Assembly: GCF_048771995.1 (NCBI RefSeq)
Contig: NC_133024.1
Location: 115,225,501 to 115,289,500, forward strand
DNA length: 64,000 bases
Source of the DNA: Taeniopygia guttata
Lineage: Eukaryota; Chordata; Aves; Passeriformes; Estrildidae
Direction: 5' to 3'
Made by a program: the position numbers and the translations under genes. Every line of letters starts with the position of its first letter. Position 1 is the first letter of the stretch. Shown here in pieces: positions 43,655-55,084 of the stretch. The notes below the pieces were generated by a model. That model was not told the origin of the DNA. It did not search any database and saw nothing but the letters and a program-made list of their open reading frames with translations.

Positions 43655-44010
43655 TGTGATGTCTGCTCCAGATCAGCAGGCTGGAGGATGGCTTTATTAA
43701 AGCTATTAAAACTATATATTATTTATTAAAACTATTCCATATTGCATTAATAATACAATTTAAAGAGATGCTGTACTATTCTACATACTCACTTCTTACT
43801 TACCCAACTCAAACTCTGTGCTGGGAGCCCGAGCCACAGCTGGATCCCTTTGGTCACTGACCCCAGACAACTTCACCAGAATCCAACCAGCCATCCCTGC
43901 AGGTGAACAATCCCCAACCACATTCCACATGGGGAAACCAAGGAGCAGAGGTAAAGATTGTTTTCTCTTCTTCTCCCTGTGCAATCCTGAGAGACAGAAC
44001 TGTGTCTCTG
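43655..44010 (-). mobile_element. LTR-like repeat family 4, copy 2
   Basis: Starts TGTGATGTCTGCTCC. Shares CACCAGAATCCAACCA and GGAAACCAAGGAGCAGA-type landmarks with 38440-38800. Confidence 0.6.
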
Positions 44011-44339
44011 TCCAGAGAATGGGAATGTCCCAGGTGGGCACCAGGACCTTGCCCAGCAGCTCCTGGCATGGAGGGAACGGAGCAGGGCTGGTGCCAGCCC
44101 TGCCCAGCACCACCCCGTGCCAGGAGCGGGGATGTGGGGCAGGGAGAAGAGGGTCCTGTGGGGAAAGAGGGGTCCCACTGCCACGGAGAAGGGCTTGGGG
44201 AGCACCTGAGCCCCAGCAGCACCTGAGTGTGACCACAAGCACCAGATTAAACATCAGTTATTTACCAGTTAAATTCCTCTTTCACTGGTGTCCTGCAGCC
44301 AGGGCTGGGGTCCCGGCACAGCCAGGACCTGGAGCTGCT

Positions 44340-44580
44340 CCAGGGCTGGAGCCAGGCTGGAGAGCTGGGAATGTTCAACCTGGAGAGGAGAAGCTCCAGG
44401 GAGAGCTCAGAGCCCTGCCAGGGCCTGAAGGGGCTCCAGGAGAGCTGCAGAGGGACTGGGGACAAGGATGGAGGGACAGGAGCCAGGGAATGGCTCCCAC
44501 TGCCAGAGGGCAGGGCTGGGTGGGAGATTGGGGATTGGGAATTGTTCCCTGGCAGGGTGGGCAGGGCTGGCACAGGGTTC
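44340..44580 (+). mobile_element. CR1 LINE 3' fragment
   Basis: TTCAACCTGGAGAGGAGAAG, GGGAATGGCTCCCACTGCCA and GGGAATTGTTCCCTGGCAGG. Confidence 0.9.
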
Positions 44581-44589
44581 ACAGGAGCC

Positions 44590-45230
44590 CCAGACCCAGA
44601 GGACCCGGTGGGACCCCTGTGCCGTGTCCCGGGCAGGAACCTGCAGCTCTGGCAGCAGCAGCGAGCCCCAGGCAGGGCACCCAGGGCCCACGGGTGCCAG
44701 GGTGATGGGATGTTCTCAGGATGAAACACTCCAATGATTTCACAACTCCCAGGACCCCTCATGGAAAGGAAATGTTTGTTTCCTTTGGATCCCAAAGGGA
44801 ATGTGAGGAGTCGCCGTCCCCTCCTGAATCAGCCCCTACTGGAGCTCATTTCTCTTTTTCACTTGGTGCTTTTTTTTAGGAAATGGTGGCTATGACTCCA
44901 CAGCTTCTTTTCCACTGAAAAAACAAGGATTTTGCTGCAGCTGAGCCTCTGCCCTGGTTCAGAGAGAACCAGGAGACACCCACAGAGCACAAACACCCTG
45001 AACACCTTCCTGCACAAGGATGGGATGGGCACAAACCTGGATCTGACAATTTGGGATATTCCAGATGAACCTGGGTGGAGCTGAGAACAAGAAAAGCCTG
45101 GGAATAAGAAATTACAGAGAAATCACATTTTTTCATGGCACTTTCTCAGTCCGAAGGGCTTCCCATCCTTCCCCAGAGTGCCATGGGCATTTCAGCTTCT
45201 CCAAATGCATTGGAAGGTTCTTCCCTGCTC
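44590..45230. other. Unique sequence, nothing recognised
   Basis: Ordinary sequence with no supported gene. Confidence 0.35.
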
Positions 45231-45239
45231 CTCCAGGGC

Positions 45240-45320
45240 CTCTGGGAATTCTGCACTGCTGGGCTGGGAATTCTGCACTGCTGGGCTGGGAATTCTGCAC
45301 TGCTGGGCTGGGAACTCTTC
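45240..45320. repeat. 23-bp direct repeat, about 3.5 units
   Basis: GGGAATTCTGCACTGCTGGG units. Confidence 0.92.
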
Positions 45321-45477
45321 ATCGTGGGGCTCCAGGCAGAGGATCTGCATGATGGAGGGCTCAGGGATGTGCAGGCAGAGGCTCTGCCCTGCCATGGCTT
45401 GGATGAAGCTTTGGGGCTGGAGTTGATAAAAAAGCTTTGCTGTGTGATGGACACAAATTCAGAATTAGGGAATCACT

Positions 45478-45660
45478 GAATGGTTTGGGTTGAAAGGACC
45501 TCAGAGCCCCCCAGTGCCACCCCTGCCATGGCAGGGACACCTCCCACCGTCCCAGGCTGCTCCAGCCCCAGTGTCCAGCCTGGCCTTGGGCACTGCCAGG
45601 GATCCAGGGGAATCTGGGAATTCCATCCCAGCCCTGCCCACCCTGCCAGGGAACAATTCC
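45478..45660 (-). mobile_element. CR1 LINE 3' fragment, antisense, full 3' end
   Basis: Starts at the CR1 terminus (AATGGTTTGGGTTGAAAGGA) and runs through CCATGGCAGGGACACCTCCC to the GGGAACAATTCC block. Confidence 0.92.
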
Positions 45661-45954
45661 TTCCCTACATCTCCCCTAAATTTCCCCTTTTCAGCTGAAC
45701 TGGACAAGACTCCATTTGGCTCTGCTGGACAGACAATTCGTGGAAAGAGAACAAGAGGTGTTGGTGAGTTCTCCAGCATCTGTTTGATTTCTGGCTGGAA
45801 TCAGGAGGAGCCCAAACCTTTGTCCCCCAGAGCACAGCCACGTCCTGCAGGGCTGCCTGGAGAGCCCAAGCACAGCCCGGGGCACCCCTGGGTGCGGCTG
45901 TGCACTGCTGAGAGAGCAGGGCTGGGAAGGTGATCAGGGATTGACCTTGTGAGG

Positions 45955-46398
45955 CTGCCCTGGGGCAGGGGCTGGGCAGAGCTACAGAATAAAGCAGGGA
46001 TTTATTCAAGGATTTATTAAATTTATCTCCTCATGGACCCACCTTGGGCAGCACCAGAGCCCAGCCAGGGCTGCACCCAAATGACCCAAATGGCCCCAAA
46101 ATGCACGAGCGCTCCCGGGGGCTCTCCCTGGGATCAGTTCTGCTCCATTGGCACCTTGGAGTTCATTGTCCCATTCCAGCTTTAGCCCAGGCAGTCCCAC
46201 CCTGCTTGTTTTTCTCTCTCCAGCCCACGCTGTTTGTGCTCCTGGGCTGAGATTTGGATCATTTGTCCTTGGTCCCCAGCTGGAGCAGGAATTGTTTTGT
46301 TTCTCTGTGCACAGAGCTTACCATCCCCTGATATAAATCCCAGACCCACACACTAAAGCAGCACAGAATGTGAAAATAGAAAAGCCAAACCTGAGGCA
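45955..46398 (-). mobile_element. LTR-like repeat family 2, inverted copy
   Basis: Reverse complement of the 18148 and 37658 copies across the full length. Confidence 0.8.
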
Positions 46399-46399
46399 T

Positions 46400-46975
46400 C
46401 AGGACAGTGGAAGAGGAATGAAGGGAATGAATGAACTGTGGGGAAAATTTGAGCTCCAGGCCTATTTATCCTAAAAAAGGCAGCTCCAGGAGGTGGAGCT
46501 GCTGGAGACAGAGGGATGGGGACTTCCTCCAACCCTCCCTGTGAGCCAAACTGCTCCTGCCAGGAGCACAGAGAGCTCCTTCAGCAGCTCAGGACCTGAG
46601 CCCAACCCTGCCTCACCCCACACGCTGCTCCCCACCAGGATCTGCCTTCTCCTCCCTGGCACTGCTGCCCAAAAACGTGATGTGATCCTGCCCACCCCAG
46701 AGCCTGCCTGGGAGGGATGAGCCCTGCACAGGCAGGAGTGGTTTATACTGGAATTAAAATCACCAGACTCGCTGTCAGCAAAAGAATAATTCCTGTTGCT
46801 TTGGAAAACCCAGTCCTGAAGGTCTTGTAGGAAATGGGGATGGGGCACCTCTCTCCTGCCTGTGGGGAGGAAAAGAAGGAGAAGGGCATGGGTTGGTTGC
46901 AGATACAGCAGGAGATGGTAAATTTAATCAAATGGAATAAATCTGGGCAATCACCATGCTGGGGGCAGGAGAAAC
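46400..46975. other. Unique sequence, nothing recognised
   Basis: Ordinary sequence. A short AT-richer part at 46740-46800 has no defined feature. Confidence 0.35.
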
Positions 46976-46980
46976 AGAGC

Positions 46981-47166
46981 TTCCATTCCATTCCATTCCA
47001 TTCCATTCCATTCCATTCCATTCCATTCCATTCCATCCCATTCCATTCCATTCCATTCCATTCCATTCCATTCCATTCCATTCCATTCCATTCCATCCCA
47101 TCCCATCCCATCCCATCCCATCCCATCCCATCCCATCCCATCCCATCCCATCCCATCCCATCCCAT
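46981..47166. repeat. (ATTCC)n joined to (ATCCC)n
   Basis: About 23 ATTCC pentamers (one ATCCC at 47035) switch at about 47095 to about 14 ATCCC pentamers. Both halves are internally pure. Confidence 0.97.
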
Positions 47167-47224
47167 AGATTTGTACAGACAGTGGCACTTCCACTGAAAG
47201 GAAGGATCCAAAGAATCCTTGATT

Positions 47225-47580
47225 TTGAGGCTGCTTAAAAGAAACAAACAACAAAATAATGAATAGAGGAAATAAAATAAAAATAGAAACTCTGATCAAG
47301 CTGCTCCATCGTGTTTCCCCTCTTTTCACCCACATCTGTATTGCACTGCTCACTACGGCACAAAATCCAAGGTATATTCTATCCTTATATAACTAACATA
47401 TTAATTATTAAACCTATATTGTTCTGTTGTGTACATTGACCTTATTCAAGCACGGGTTTCTCGTGATCTTTCTCAAGCCCCTGACCACATTGTCATGATT
47501 ATTCTCACAATTAAACAGTAATTGTATTTAATTACTAAACAACCATCACATCTAACAGTTATATTTATCACGTACTGGTG
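47225..47580. other. AT-rich block, possible LTR remnant
   Basis: AT-rich unique sequence between two arrays. Contains AATTAAACAGTAATTG and a TATTAATTATTAAACC segment. No family could be assigned. Confidence 0.3.
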
Positions 47581-47582
47581 AC

Positions 47583-48350
47583 ACAGGGATATGGGATATG
47601 GGATATGGGATATGGGATATGGGATAGGGGATATGGGATATGGGATTTAGGATATGGGATATGGGATATGGGATTTGAGATATGGGATATGGGATATGGG
47701 ATATGGGATATGGGATATGGGATATGGGATATGGGATATGGGGGATGTGGGATTTGGGATAGGGGATATAGAATATTGGATATGGGATATTGGATATGGG
47801 ATCTGGGATTTGGGATATGGGATATGTGATGTGGGATAGAGGATATGGGATTTGGGATTTGGGATTTGGGATTTGGGATTTGGGATTTGGGATACGGGAT
47901 ATGGGATTTGGGATTTGGGATATGGAGGATATGGGATATGGGGGATGTGGGATATGAGATATGGAATATAGGATATGGTGGATATGGGACATAGGATATG
48001 GGATTTGGGGGATGTGGGATATGGGATATGGAATATAGGATATGGTGGATATGGGACATAGGATATGGGATTTGGGGGATGTGGGATATGGGATATGGAA
48101 TATAGGATATGGTGGATATGGGACATAGGATATGGGATTTGGGGGATGTGGGATATGGGATATGTGATATAGGATTTGGGGGATATGGGATGTGGGATTT
48201 GGGATATGGGATATAGGATTTGGGGGATATGGGATTTGGGATATGGGATAAGGGATATGGGATATGGGATATGGGATAGAGGATATGGGATTTGGGGGAT
48301 GTGGGATATGAGATTTGGGATTTAGGGTTTGGGGGATATAGGAAATGGTG
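47583..48350. repeat. 7-bp array (GGGATAT)n with higher-order units
   Basis: About 770 bp of GGGATAT/GGGATTT heptamers. From about 47930 to 48170 a roughly 76-bp higher-order unit recurs three times. The Ile/Pro/Ser/His frames are artefacts. Confidence 0.97.
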
Positions 48351-48879
48351 CTTCCAGGCAGGGTTTAATTCTTGCTGCAGTCCAGAGCTGAAGGGAACAT
48401 CCTTCTCGCAGCCCAGAGAAGGGCTTTCCTCGGTGCCAGGGCTTTCCTGCCTGGTTCCAGAACACTCCCTCCCCTTCCCTGGGGGCACAGCGTGTCTGGG
48501 GCTCTGCTGTCCCTCCTGTCCCCAGGGCTGGCACAGCCCGGGCTCTGCTCTTGCCTTTCCGTTCATTGTTCCTTGTTCCTTGTTCTCCCAGCCCGTGGCA
48601 CCCCGGGGTGCCTGAGCTGGACCCTCCATCCCCTCGGACACCCTGGGGAGGGTGGCCAGAATTGGCACAATTGCTCCATCCTGTTCACCTGTAGAAACCC
48701 CCTTGGCATGGCAGTGCCCCCTCCAACACCAAACCCGAGGTATTTCACACCCAGCCCAGCCTTCCCCTCCCTCTTTGTTCACTTTACCGACCCCAGGAGC
48801 ACCTGGGGGTGCCACTCCCCGCTGGGCAGGTGCTGTGGGTGCCCCTGTGCCTTCAGTTCCAGCCCGTGGAAAAGCTGCC

Positions 48880-49075
48880 AACTTTGCATGAGGAATTACA
48901 GCCACAAGGGTTTGAGCAGTGTGCCAGTTGAATTAACACAGGGAGGAAAAGTAGAATTTTGGGGTTTTTAGAATGGGGTTCAAGGGGTACAAGATGGAGG
49001 GATTTGGGTGTGTCCTGACCTTCTTCTCCTTCTCCTTGCCCTCCACGTCTTGCTGTGATGCTCCTGGAAGCCTGA
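48880..49075 (+). mobile_element. LTR-like repeat related to family 1, partial
   Basis: Shares AAGTAGAATTTTGGGGTTTT, ACAAGATGGAGG and CTTCTCCTTCTCC landmarks with the middle of family 1 but lacks both ends. Confidence 0.5.
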
Positions 49076-49194
49076 GGGTGGGGAAGATGGGGCTGCTGCA
49101 CTCAGAGATGGGGCTGGACCCTCAAACTCCTCAGGATGAAGGTGCCAACCCCTCTGCACCGCAGCCAAAGGGACATGAAATCCAGCAGGGTGTG

Positions 49195-49330
49195 AGGCTT
49201 CAGCACTGCCAGGGGCTGCCCAGGGAGCTTTGGAGTGCCCATCCCTGCAGGTGTCCCCTGGAGGTGGCACTGAGGGCTCTGGGCTGGGGACAAGGTGGGC
49301 ATGGGCACAGCTGGGAGTCCCAAGAAGGGG
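49195..49330 (+). mobile_element. CR1 LINE 3' fragment
   Basis: GGGCTGCCCAGGGAGCTTTG and GACAAGGTGGGCATGGG landmarks. Confidence 0.9.
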
Positions 49331-49334
49331 CAGA

Positions 49335-49755
49335 TGTTGGAGTGTGTGAGTCAGAACCGCTCTGAATCCTTCAGAGAGAGAAAGAAATGCAGGGCTTGAA
49401 TTCAAGCATCAGAGGAATTAAGATTATTAAGTTGTGTAGATAGGAAGTAGAAGCGTAGGTTTAAGTTTTAAGTAAGTAGAAGTGCAAGTTACAGTTTTGA
49501 GGAAGTAGAAATACATTATAAGTGCATTAAGAAACTGGGCTGGAAGGGCTTTTCCAGACCCAGGGTTTGGGGATCCTGTGCTCTGAACTCAGCTCCATGC
49601 CCAGATCCTCCAGGGGATGCTGCAGGGGACAGTGCCCCTGCCTGGGGCAGCCGTGAGGTGAATCCTGCAGGAACCAGGCTGGAGAACGGGGCAGCAGCCC
49701 TGGGGAGGGGCAGCACGGGTGGCCACGAGCTCCCAGAGGCTTTTCCTGCGGGTTC
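49335..49755. other. Unique sequence with short AAGTAGAAGT repeats
   Basis: 49440-49530 has imperfect AAGTAGAAGTGCAAGTT repeats. Otherwise nothing is recognised. Confidence 0.4.
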
Positions 49756-49756
49756 C

Positions 49757-50290
49757 TTTGCTCTTCTCTGCCAGGGTCAGGGTTAAATGTGTGAGTCTTG
49801 TTGGGACTCGGGTGTTTGTCAGTTCTTGTCTCTGTCACAGCCTCACAAACCCTGAGTTCTGCAGCACTTCACTCTAAAAACTCAAAATGGAGCCCATCTC
49901 TCTCTCCCCAAGGCCTTTTAAGGATAAACTGTCCAATTAAGAAATGACACCTCAATTATTTTCACTTTTAACCCAATACCCAACCACCCGTGCCCACAAT
50001 GGGGACTTTTTTATCCAATTGCACAAAACCACCCAAACCCGTGGAGAAGGAGGTGAAGAAGAAGGAGCAGTCTCCACCCTGAAACCTCCATCTTGCTTTA
50101 TATCTATTCCTGCATTCTAAACCCTTCAACTCTGAGTTTCCCACCCTGTGATATCACACACTTCTAGCCAAACTCCACACCTGTGATCTCAGTTTTGTTG
50201 TTGAATTTTGGAAGCTTCTCCACGGCCTCAGGTCATTGCAGTGTTCTCCTGGCAGCACAGAAAATCTGAAATTCCCAGCAGCAGCCAGGG
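49757..50290 (-). mobile_element. LTR-like repeat family 5, inverted full copy
   Basis: Reverse complement of 40335-40882, including the TATA-like GCTTTATATC near 50094. The two copies are about 9 kb apart in opposite orientation. Confidence 0.7.
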
Positions 50291-50294
50291 TTCC

Positions 50295-50620
50295 AGCATT
50301 TTCCAGCATTTTCCAGCATTTTCCAGCATTTTTCCCAGCAGGATTGGCCTCTCCAGCCCATCCCCGAGGAATCCCTGCCAGCCCTGGGTGGGGATGCAGT
50401 GGGATGAGGGGGATGCAGGATGGATGCAGGGGGATGCACGGAGGGATGCAGGATGGATGCAGGGGGATGAGGGGGATGCAGGATGGATGCAGGATGGATG
50501 CAGGGAGGGATGCAGAGGGATGCAGGGGGATGCAGTATGGATGCAGGGGATGCACGGAGGGATGCAGGGGGATGCAGTATGGATGCAGGATGGATGCAGG
50601 GGATGCACGGAGGGCTGCAG
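50295..50620. repeat. TTTTCCAGCA run and (GGATGCAGG)n minisatellite
   Basis: Four TTTTCCAGCA-type units at 50292-50330. About 210 bp of GGATGCAGG-type units at 50395-50615 in higher-order blocks. Confidence 0.93.
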
Positions 50621-50719
50621 GAACACGGACTCACTCCTGCATCCCCTCCCCGAGGCACGCAGCATTCCCAAGCCCTGCTCCATCCCGGCCCTTCGGGACC
50701 ATCATCTCCCACCCCTCCC

Positions 50720-51290
50720 GCTCTGACAATTAGTCCCTATCATTCACACTGTGCAATCAGCTGTTAAATCCTCATTTATGCTAATTGGAATGTGAATGTG
50801 CCGCTCGGCAAAATGTTGGATTGCCATGTTTACAAATATACTCCAGGTATTTGGAAATTTAGATGATCCAAACCATACTGCTTAAGCTACTCGTGCTGCC
50901 AGTTTAAGGAACTTAAGCCTATTTATCAGTTATTTAACAATTCTTTGCACATTCCGGCGTTTTCTTCCTGCAGCCCCTCGTCACACGAGCTTGCTGCTTT
51001 AAAAAATCCATATATAATCTAATAATTGGTAATCTCAATGGCAGGATTTAATTGCCTGCAGCCTCGACGTGGGTAGCACGATTTACCCAAAACATGTTTT
51101 CCTAATCCATGAAAGCGTCCTTTAAAGCTGCTGCATTTGGAAATAAAGAGGAAAATCACCTCTTTGGCTTAGCTGCACCTCAGAGGCCGCAATATGTCCG
51201 TGGAAAGCGATTTCCCCAAAGCTATTACAGCATAATAAGCTCAAGAATTAGTTTCAAGTGAAAGTTTATCTCATTATGAGCTCTGACCTG
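50720..51290. promoter_or_regulatory. Candidate conserved non-coding island 11
   Basis: About 570 bp of clean AT-rich unique sequence. It has an E-box CAGCTG (50758-50763), an octamer variant ATGCTAAT (50778-50785), a forkhead word TGTTTAC (50827-50833) and a homeodomain word TAATTG (51023-51028). No coding capacity. Confidence 0.48.
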
Positions 51291-51489
51291 TGTGCAGCTC
51301 ACGCTCCCATCAGAGGCTGAGCTGCTCTGCGGGTTCTGTGGGATGCAGAGGGGACGTGCTGGAGCTGCCCTGGCACAGGGGTCCTGCCCGGGCAGTGGGC
51401 AAAGGCAGCTCCTGCTCGGGGCTGGGGGTGCCCAGGGGGGTTTGGTGCACCTGCAGAACCGCCCTGCTTGTCTGGCACCAAAACAGAAC

Positions 51490-51990
51490 CCCAAAATCCC
51501 GGGGCTGGCAAAGCCCTCCCAGCCCAGGGAGTCCCAGCTGGGCCCCATGCCCACCTTGTCCCCAGCCCAGAGCACTCAGTGCCACCTCCAGGGGACACCT
51601 GCAGGGATGGGCACTCCAAAGCTCCCTGGGCAGCCCCTGCCAGGGCCTGAGCCCCCTTTCCATGGGGAAATTGCTGCTGCTGTCCCAGCTGAGCCTGCCC
51701 TGGCCCAGCCTGAGGCCGTTCCCTCTCCTCCTGTCCCTGTTCCCTGGAGCAGAGCCCGACCCCCCGGCTGTCCCCTCCTGGCAGGAGCTGTGCAGAGCCA
51801 CAAGGTCCCCCTGAGCCTCCTTTTCTCCAGGCTGAGCCCCTTCCCAGCTCCCTCAGGAACTCTCCAGCCCCTTCCCAGCTCCCTCAGGAATTCTCCAGCC
51901 CCTTCCCAGCTCCCTCAGGAATTCTCTGTTCCCTTCCCAGCTCCCTCAGGAACTCTCCAGCCCCTTCCCAGCTCCCTCAGCTGCTCCTCA
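51490..51990 (-). mobile_element. CR1 LINE 3' fragment, antisense, with 30-bp minisatellite
   Basis: Antisense CR1 running into about five copies of the 30-bp unit (CCCTTCCCAGCTCCCTCAGG) at 51836-51985. The same architecture as 27540 and 60628 in the opposite orientation. Confidence 0.9.
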
Positions 51991-51994
51991 CAGG

Positions 51995-52280
51995 ATTTAG
52001 GATTTGAGGAATCAGGGTGAGACCAACCTGCTCACAATCCCCTCCTTGGGAGAACAATTCATTCAGTAACGAGGAGAGGAAGCTGCAGCTCACTCTGGGA
52101 ACTCCTGCCAAAGCTGAGGGTCAGCAGCAGGCCCTGAGCAGCCTCAGCACACCGGGGGTCCCGCTCCCCTTTAAGTGCACTGAAAAGAGCACCCACAGCT
52201 CTGGCACAGCACCCACAGCACCCACAGCAACCACAGCAGGATCCCCAGTGCCTGTGTGGCACCAACCCCAGAGCACGTCC
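51995..52280. other. Unique sequence, nothing recognised
   Basis: Spacer with short GCACCCACA repeats near 52205. Confidence 0.35.
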
Positions 52281-52284
52281 CCAG

Positions 52285-52385
52285 AATCCCAAATCCTGGG
52301 GCTGGAAAAGCCCTCCCAGCCCAGGGAGTCCCAGCTGTGCCCATGCCCACCTTGTCCCCAGCCCAGAGCACTCAGTGCCACGTCC
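52285..52385 (-). mobile_element. CR1 LINE 3' fragment, antisense
   Basis: GCTGGAAAAGCCCTCCCAGC and CACCTTGTCCCCAGCCCAGA. Confidence 0.88.
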
Positions 52386-52537
52386 CCTCAGGCAGGGGCA
52401 GTTTGCTCTGCAGTCTCTGCCCCCATTTGGGAGGTGGCTGTGTCTCTCCTGTCACCTGCAGCCAGACAAAAACCCAAGTGGCTCCCGAGGGAGTTTTGGA
52501 GAGCAGAGCCGGGAGGTTTGGCCTTCCCTGGCGTCGG

Positions 52538-53035
52538 AATCTGTGGTATTGATGATCCCAAGATTGTAAAAGTCTCTGTCTGTCAGCCCCACTGCCAAAG
52601 CAGAAGCCATAATTGGTCTGTGCTGTTCCAAGGTTGTTTATTCTGTTTATCTCTAACATGTTCTGCTGCCCTGCCGCAGCTCTGTCCTGCAGGGCAGCGT
52701 GTGGGGCTCTGCCCTCAGTGGGATGGTACAAACATTAAATACCACAAACTACCTGTGCTGGATTTACAATAACGTGCCAATATCTGTCATCTACGTTGGA
52801 CAGTGTGTCCCCAGCCTGAACCAACAGAAAAATGCCAACACCACAGTGAAACATGGAGGGCATGAAGAAGGAGAAAAAGGACAAGGCACACCCAATTTCC
52901 TCCATCTTGTCCCCTTTGGACCCCTCATCTAGAAACCTAAAATTTTACTTTTGCACCCGTGCCACACTTAATTATTACTGATATCAAACACTCAGAGCTG
53001 GTAATTCACCCTGTGAGATTGAAAACTCTTTCCAG
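52538..53035. mobile_element. LTR-like repeat family 1, copy C (inverted)
   Basis: Reverse complement of copies A and B. Its flanks differ from theirs on both sides, which helps fix the repeat ends. The shared open frame is here on the plus strand (52699-52932). Confidence 0.75.
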
Positions 53036-53189
53036 GGGGATCCAGTGGGTGCTCTGGGATCTGCTCCTGCCACCCGGAGCGTTCCCCACAGGTGACAGGA
53101 GTGTCCCTGAAAGTGGGAGGAAATCCCAGAGCTGGGTCAGCCCGGAGGGCAAAGGGGCTGAAGGAGCAGCAGTGCAGGAGGAGTTGGTG

Positions 53190-53400
53190 AAACCTCTGCT
53201 GTCACCTCTGCTGTCACCTCTGCTGTCACCTCTGTCACCTCTGCCACCTCTGTCACCTCTGTCCCCTCTGCCACCTCTGCTGCCACCTCTGCTGTCACCT
53301 CTGCCCCCTCTGTCACCTCTGCCACCTCTGTCACCTCTGTCCCCTCTGCCACCTCTGCTGCCACCTCTGCTGTCCCCTCTGCCGCCACCTCTGTCCCCTG
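53190..53400. repeat. Minisatellite (CTGCTGTCACCTCTG) with a duplicated block
   Basis: 9- and 15-bp units. A roughly 75-bp block occurs twice (about 53225-53295 and 53305-53375). Confidence 0.93.
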
Positions 53401-53739
53401 TGCCCCGGCACCCCCAGGCCTGGGCTCTGCAGGGCCCTCCCTGGCACGCCTTGGCTTTGGCTGCTGATATTTTGGGTCCGTTTTGTGCCCTCCCACCTGG
53501 GCTGGGCGGGGTGGGACCCTCAGCAGAACAGGACACCTGAAGGTGCTCCAGGACCTTCTGCCAGTGAATCCCTCCCTCACAGAGCCCTCCACCCCATTCC
53601 CAGCCCGGCAACTGGCTGGCCTGAAAATACCAGAAAAGAATATATTGATGACATTTATTTGAAAGTAGAACCGAGGGGGGAAAAAACCCAACAACGATTT
53701 TTCTTTTTCTCCCCAAAACCACCTCTTTTTTAGGATGAA

Positions 53740-54330
53740 AAGTCAGTCATTCAGCCAACCTTCAAAGTGCTCGACTTAATCCGCGGGGGGACCCGATCTT
53801 GCTTTTCTCAGCCCAGATTTTCCCCCTTGTTCACACACCTTGGGACAAAGGCTGCAGGAAAGAGGCCGAGGGGGAGGGCAGGGGGTGCTTTTTGTGCGGG
53901 ATGCGGAGCAAATTTATTCCGGAGGGTCTCCTGCGAGAAAAGGCCCCCGAGCAAAGCGCGGGGCCATTCAGCAGATTTGCTCTGGCACTCAAGGAGTGGG
54001 GCAGGAAGAAAGGAAAAGCTGTTGTCAGGTTTGGGGTGTTTATCGGCTCCCCTCGAGACACTTGACCCCGAGTGGGACCCCCTAATCCGCGCTCTGCATG
54101 CGCGGCCGGCCGGGCGGGCACTTGTGGCGGTGCCCATTGTGTGCCACTCAGCCCCCCCGGTGGCATTCTGCTCACAAACGCTCCCACAAGTTGTTTGGGC
54201 TGGCTCTGGCGAGGGAATTGTGCTCCTAATGAAACCGTCTGGTCATTATACAGCGCGCCCAGCCCGGCCAGGGGACAGGGACAAAGGGCCAGCCTGGGGA
54301 CAGCCCAGTTGCTGCTGGGTGCGCGGGATT
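53740..54330. other. Unique sequence, possibly regulatory
   Basis: Low-repeat, GC-balanced sequence. No frame has a domain. Confidence 0.3.
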
Positions 54331-54534
54331 TAGGGCAATTCTATTTAGGGGCTCCCTCATTTGTGAGGACAAAGCGGCTCAGAGCCTTTGCTGAAGGGGA
54401 AAACACCAAAAATGAGTTTGGTTCAGGGTTGTTTCCTCCCGAATGAGAAGGTGGCAAAGGCTGCCCCGAGGTTTGGCAGAACCCCCGAGCTGCTTCTCCC
54501 CTAAAACACCCCGGGAGAGTTAATTCCCAAAGCC

Positions 54535-54730
54535 GGGGGATTTGCAGCGTTCATTTCAATGATTCTTAATACCTGCTGATTAAAACTGTTTGCAATATTT
54601 TGTTACGGTTTTAATTGCGTTAATCACTAGCTGTGGTTATTTCCATTTAGGAACTCCTTTGTTCGGCGGCTAAGCCCAAACTCGATGGAAACAGTTTGAT
54701 TTTCCTAAGGCACAGTGACTTCCTTCACTC
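54535..54730. promoter_or_regulatory. Candidate conserved non-coding island 12
   Basis: AT-rich block with TCAATGATTCTTAATACCTG, TTTTAATTGCGTTAATCACT, a RUNX-like TGTGGTT (54632-54638) and a TGGAAACAGTTTGAT segment. Sharp edges against GC-rich flanks. Confidence 0.45.
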
Positions 54731-55084
54731 CATGGCTTGAGCTGAGCAGAAATCCCAGAGCAGGAGTGGGCTGGGAAATTCTTACCAGGTGATTTATCAC
54801 CGGAGGGACACTTTAAATCTGGATCAGTTTTATTAAATCTGCCAGGCATTTATTAAAGCCAGAGCAGCAATAATCGCTGCTGCAATATCACATAATGACC
54901 ATCATTCCACAAAGCCCCAAAACAGCAGCCGAATACGGTTTGGAAGTAACAAACAAGGATAATCCCGAGACGTGTCTGAAATAACTCGTGAGCTCCGGCC
55001 CAAAGAGCCGGGTTGGATCCCAAGGACAGGGGGGGAAAAGCCCCTTCCCCACACAAGGGCAGAGACAAGGCTGGGCCTTGTGCT

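Noticed and set aside
47583-48350. Possible degenerate telomere or centromere satellite
   Set aside because: The heptamer GGGATAT is not a vertebrate telomere unit, and the array is short and local.
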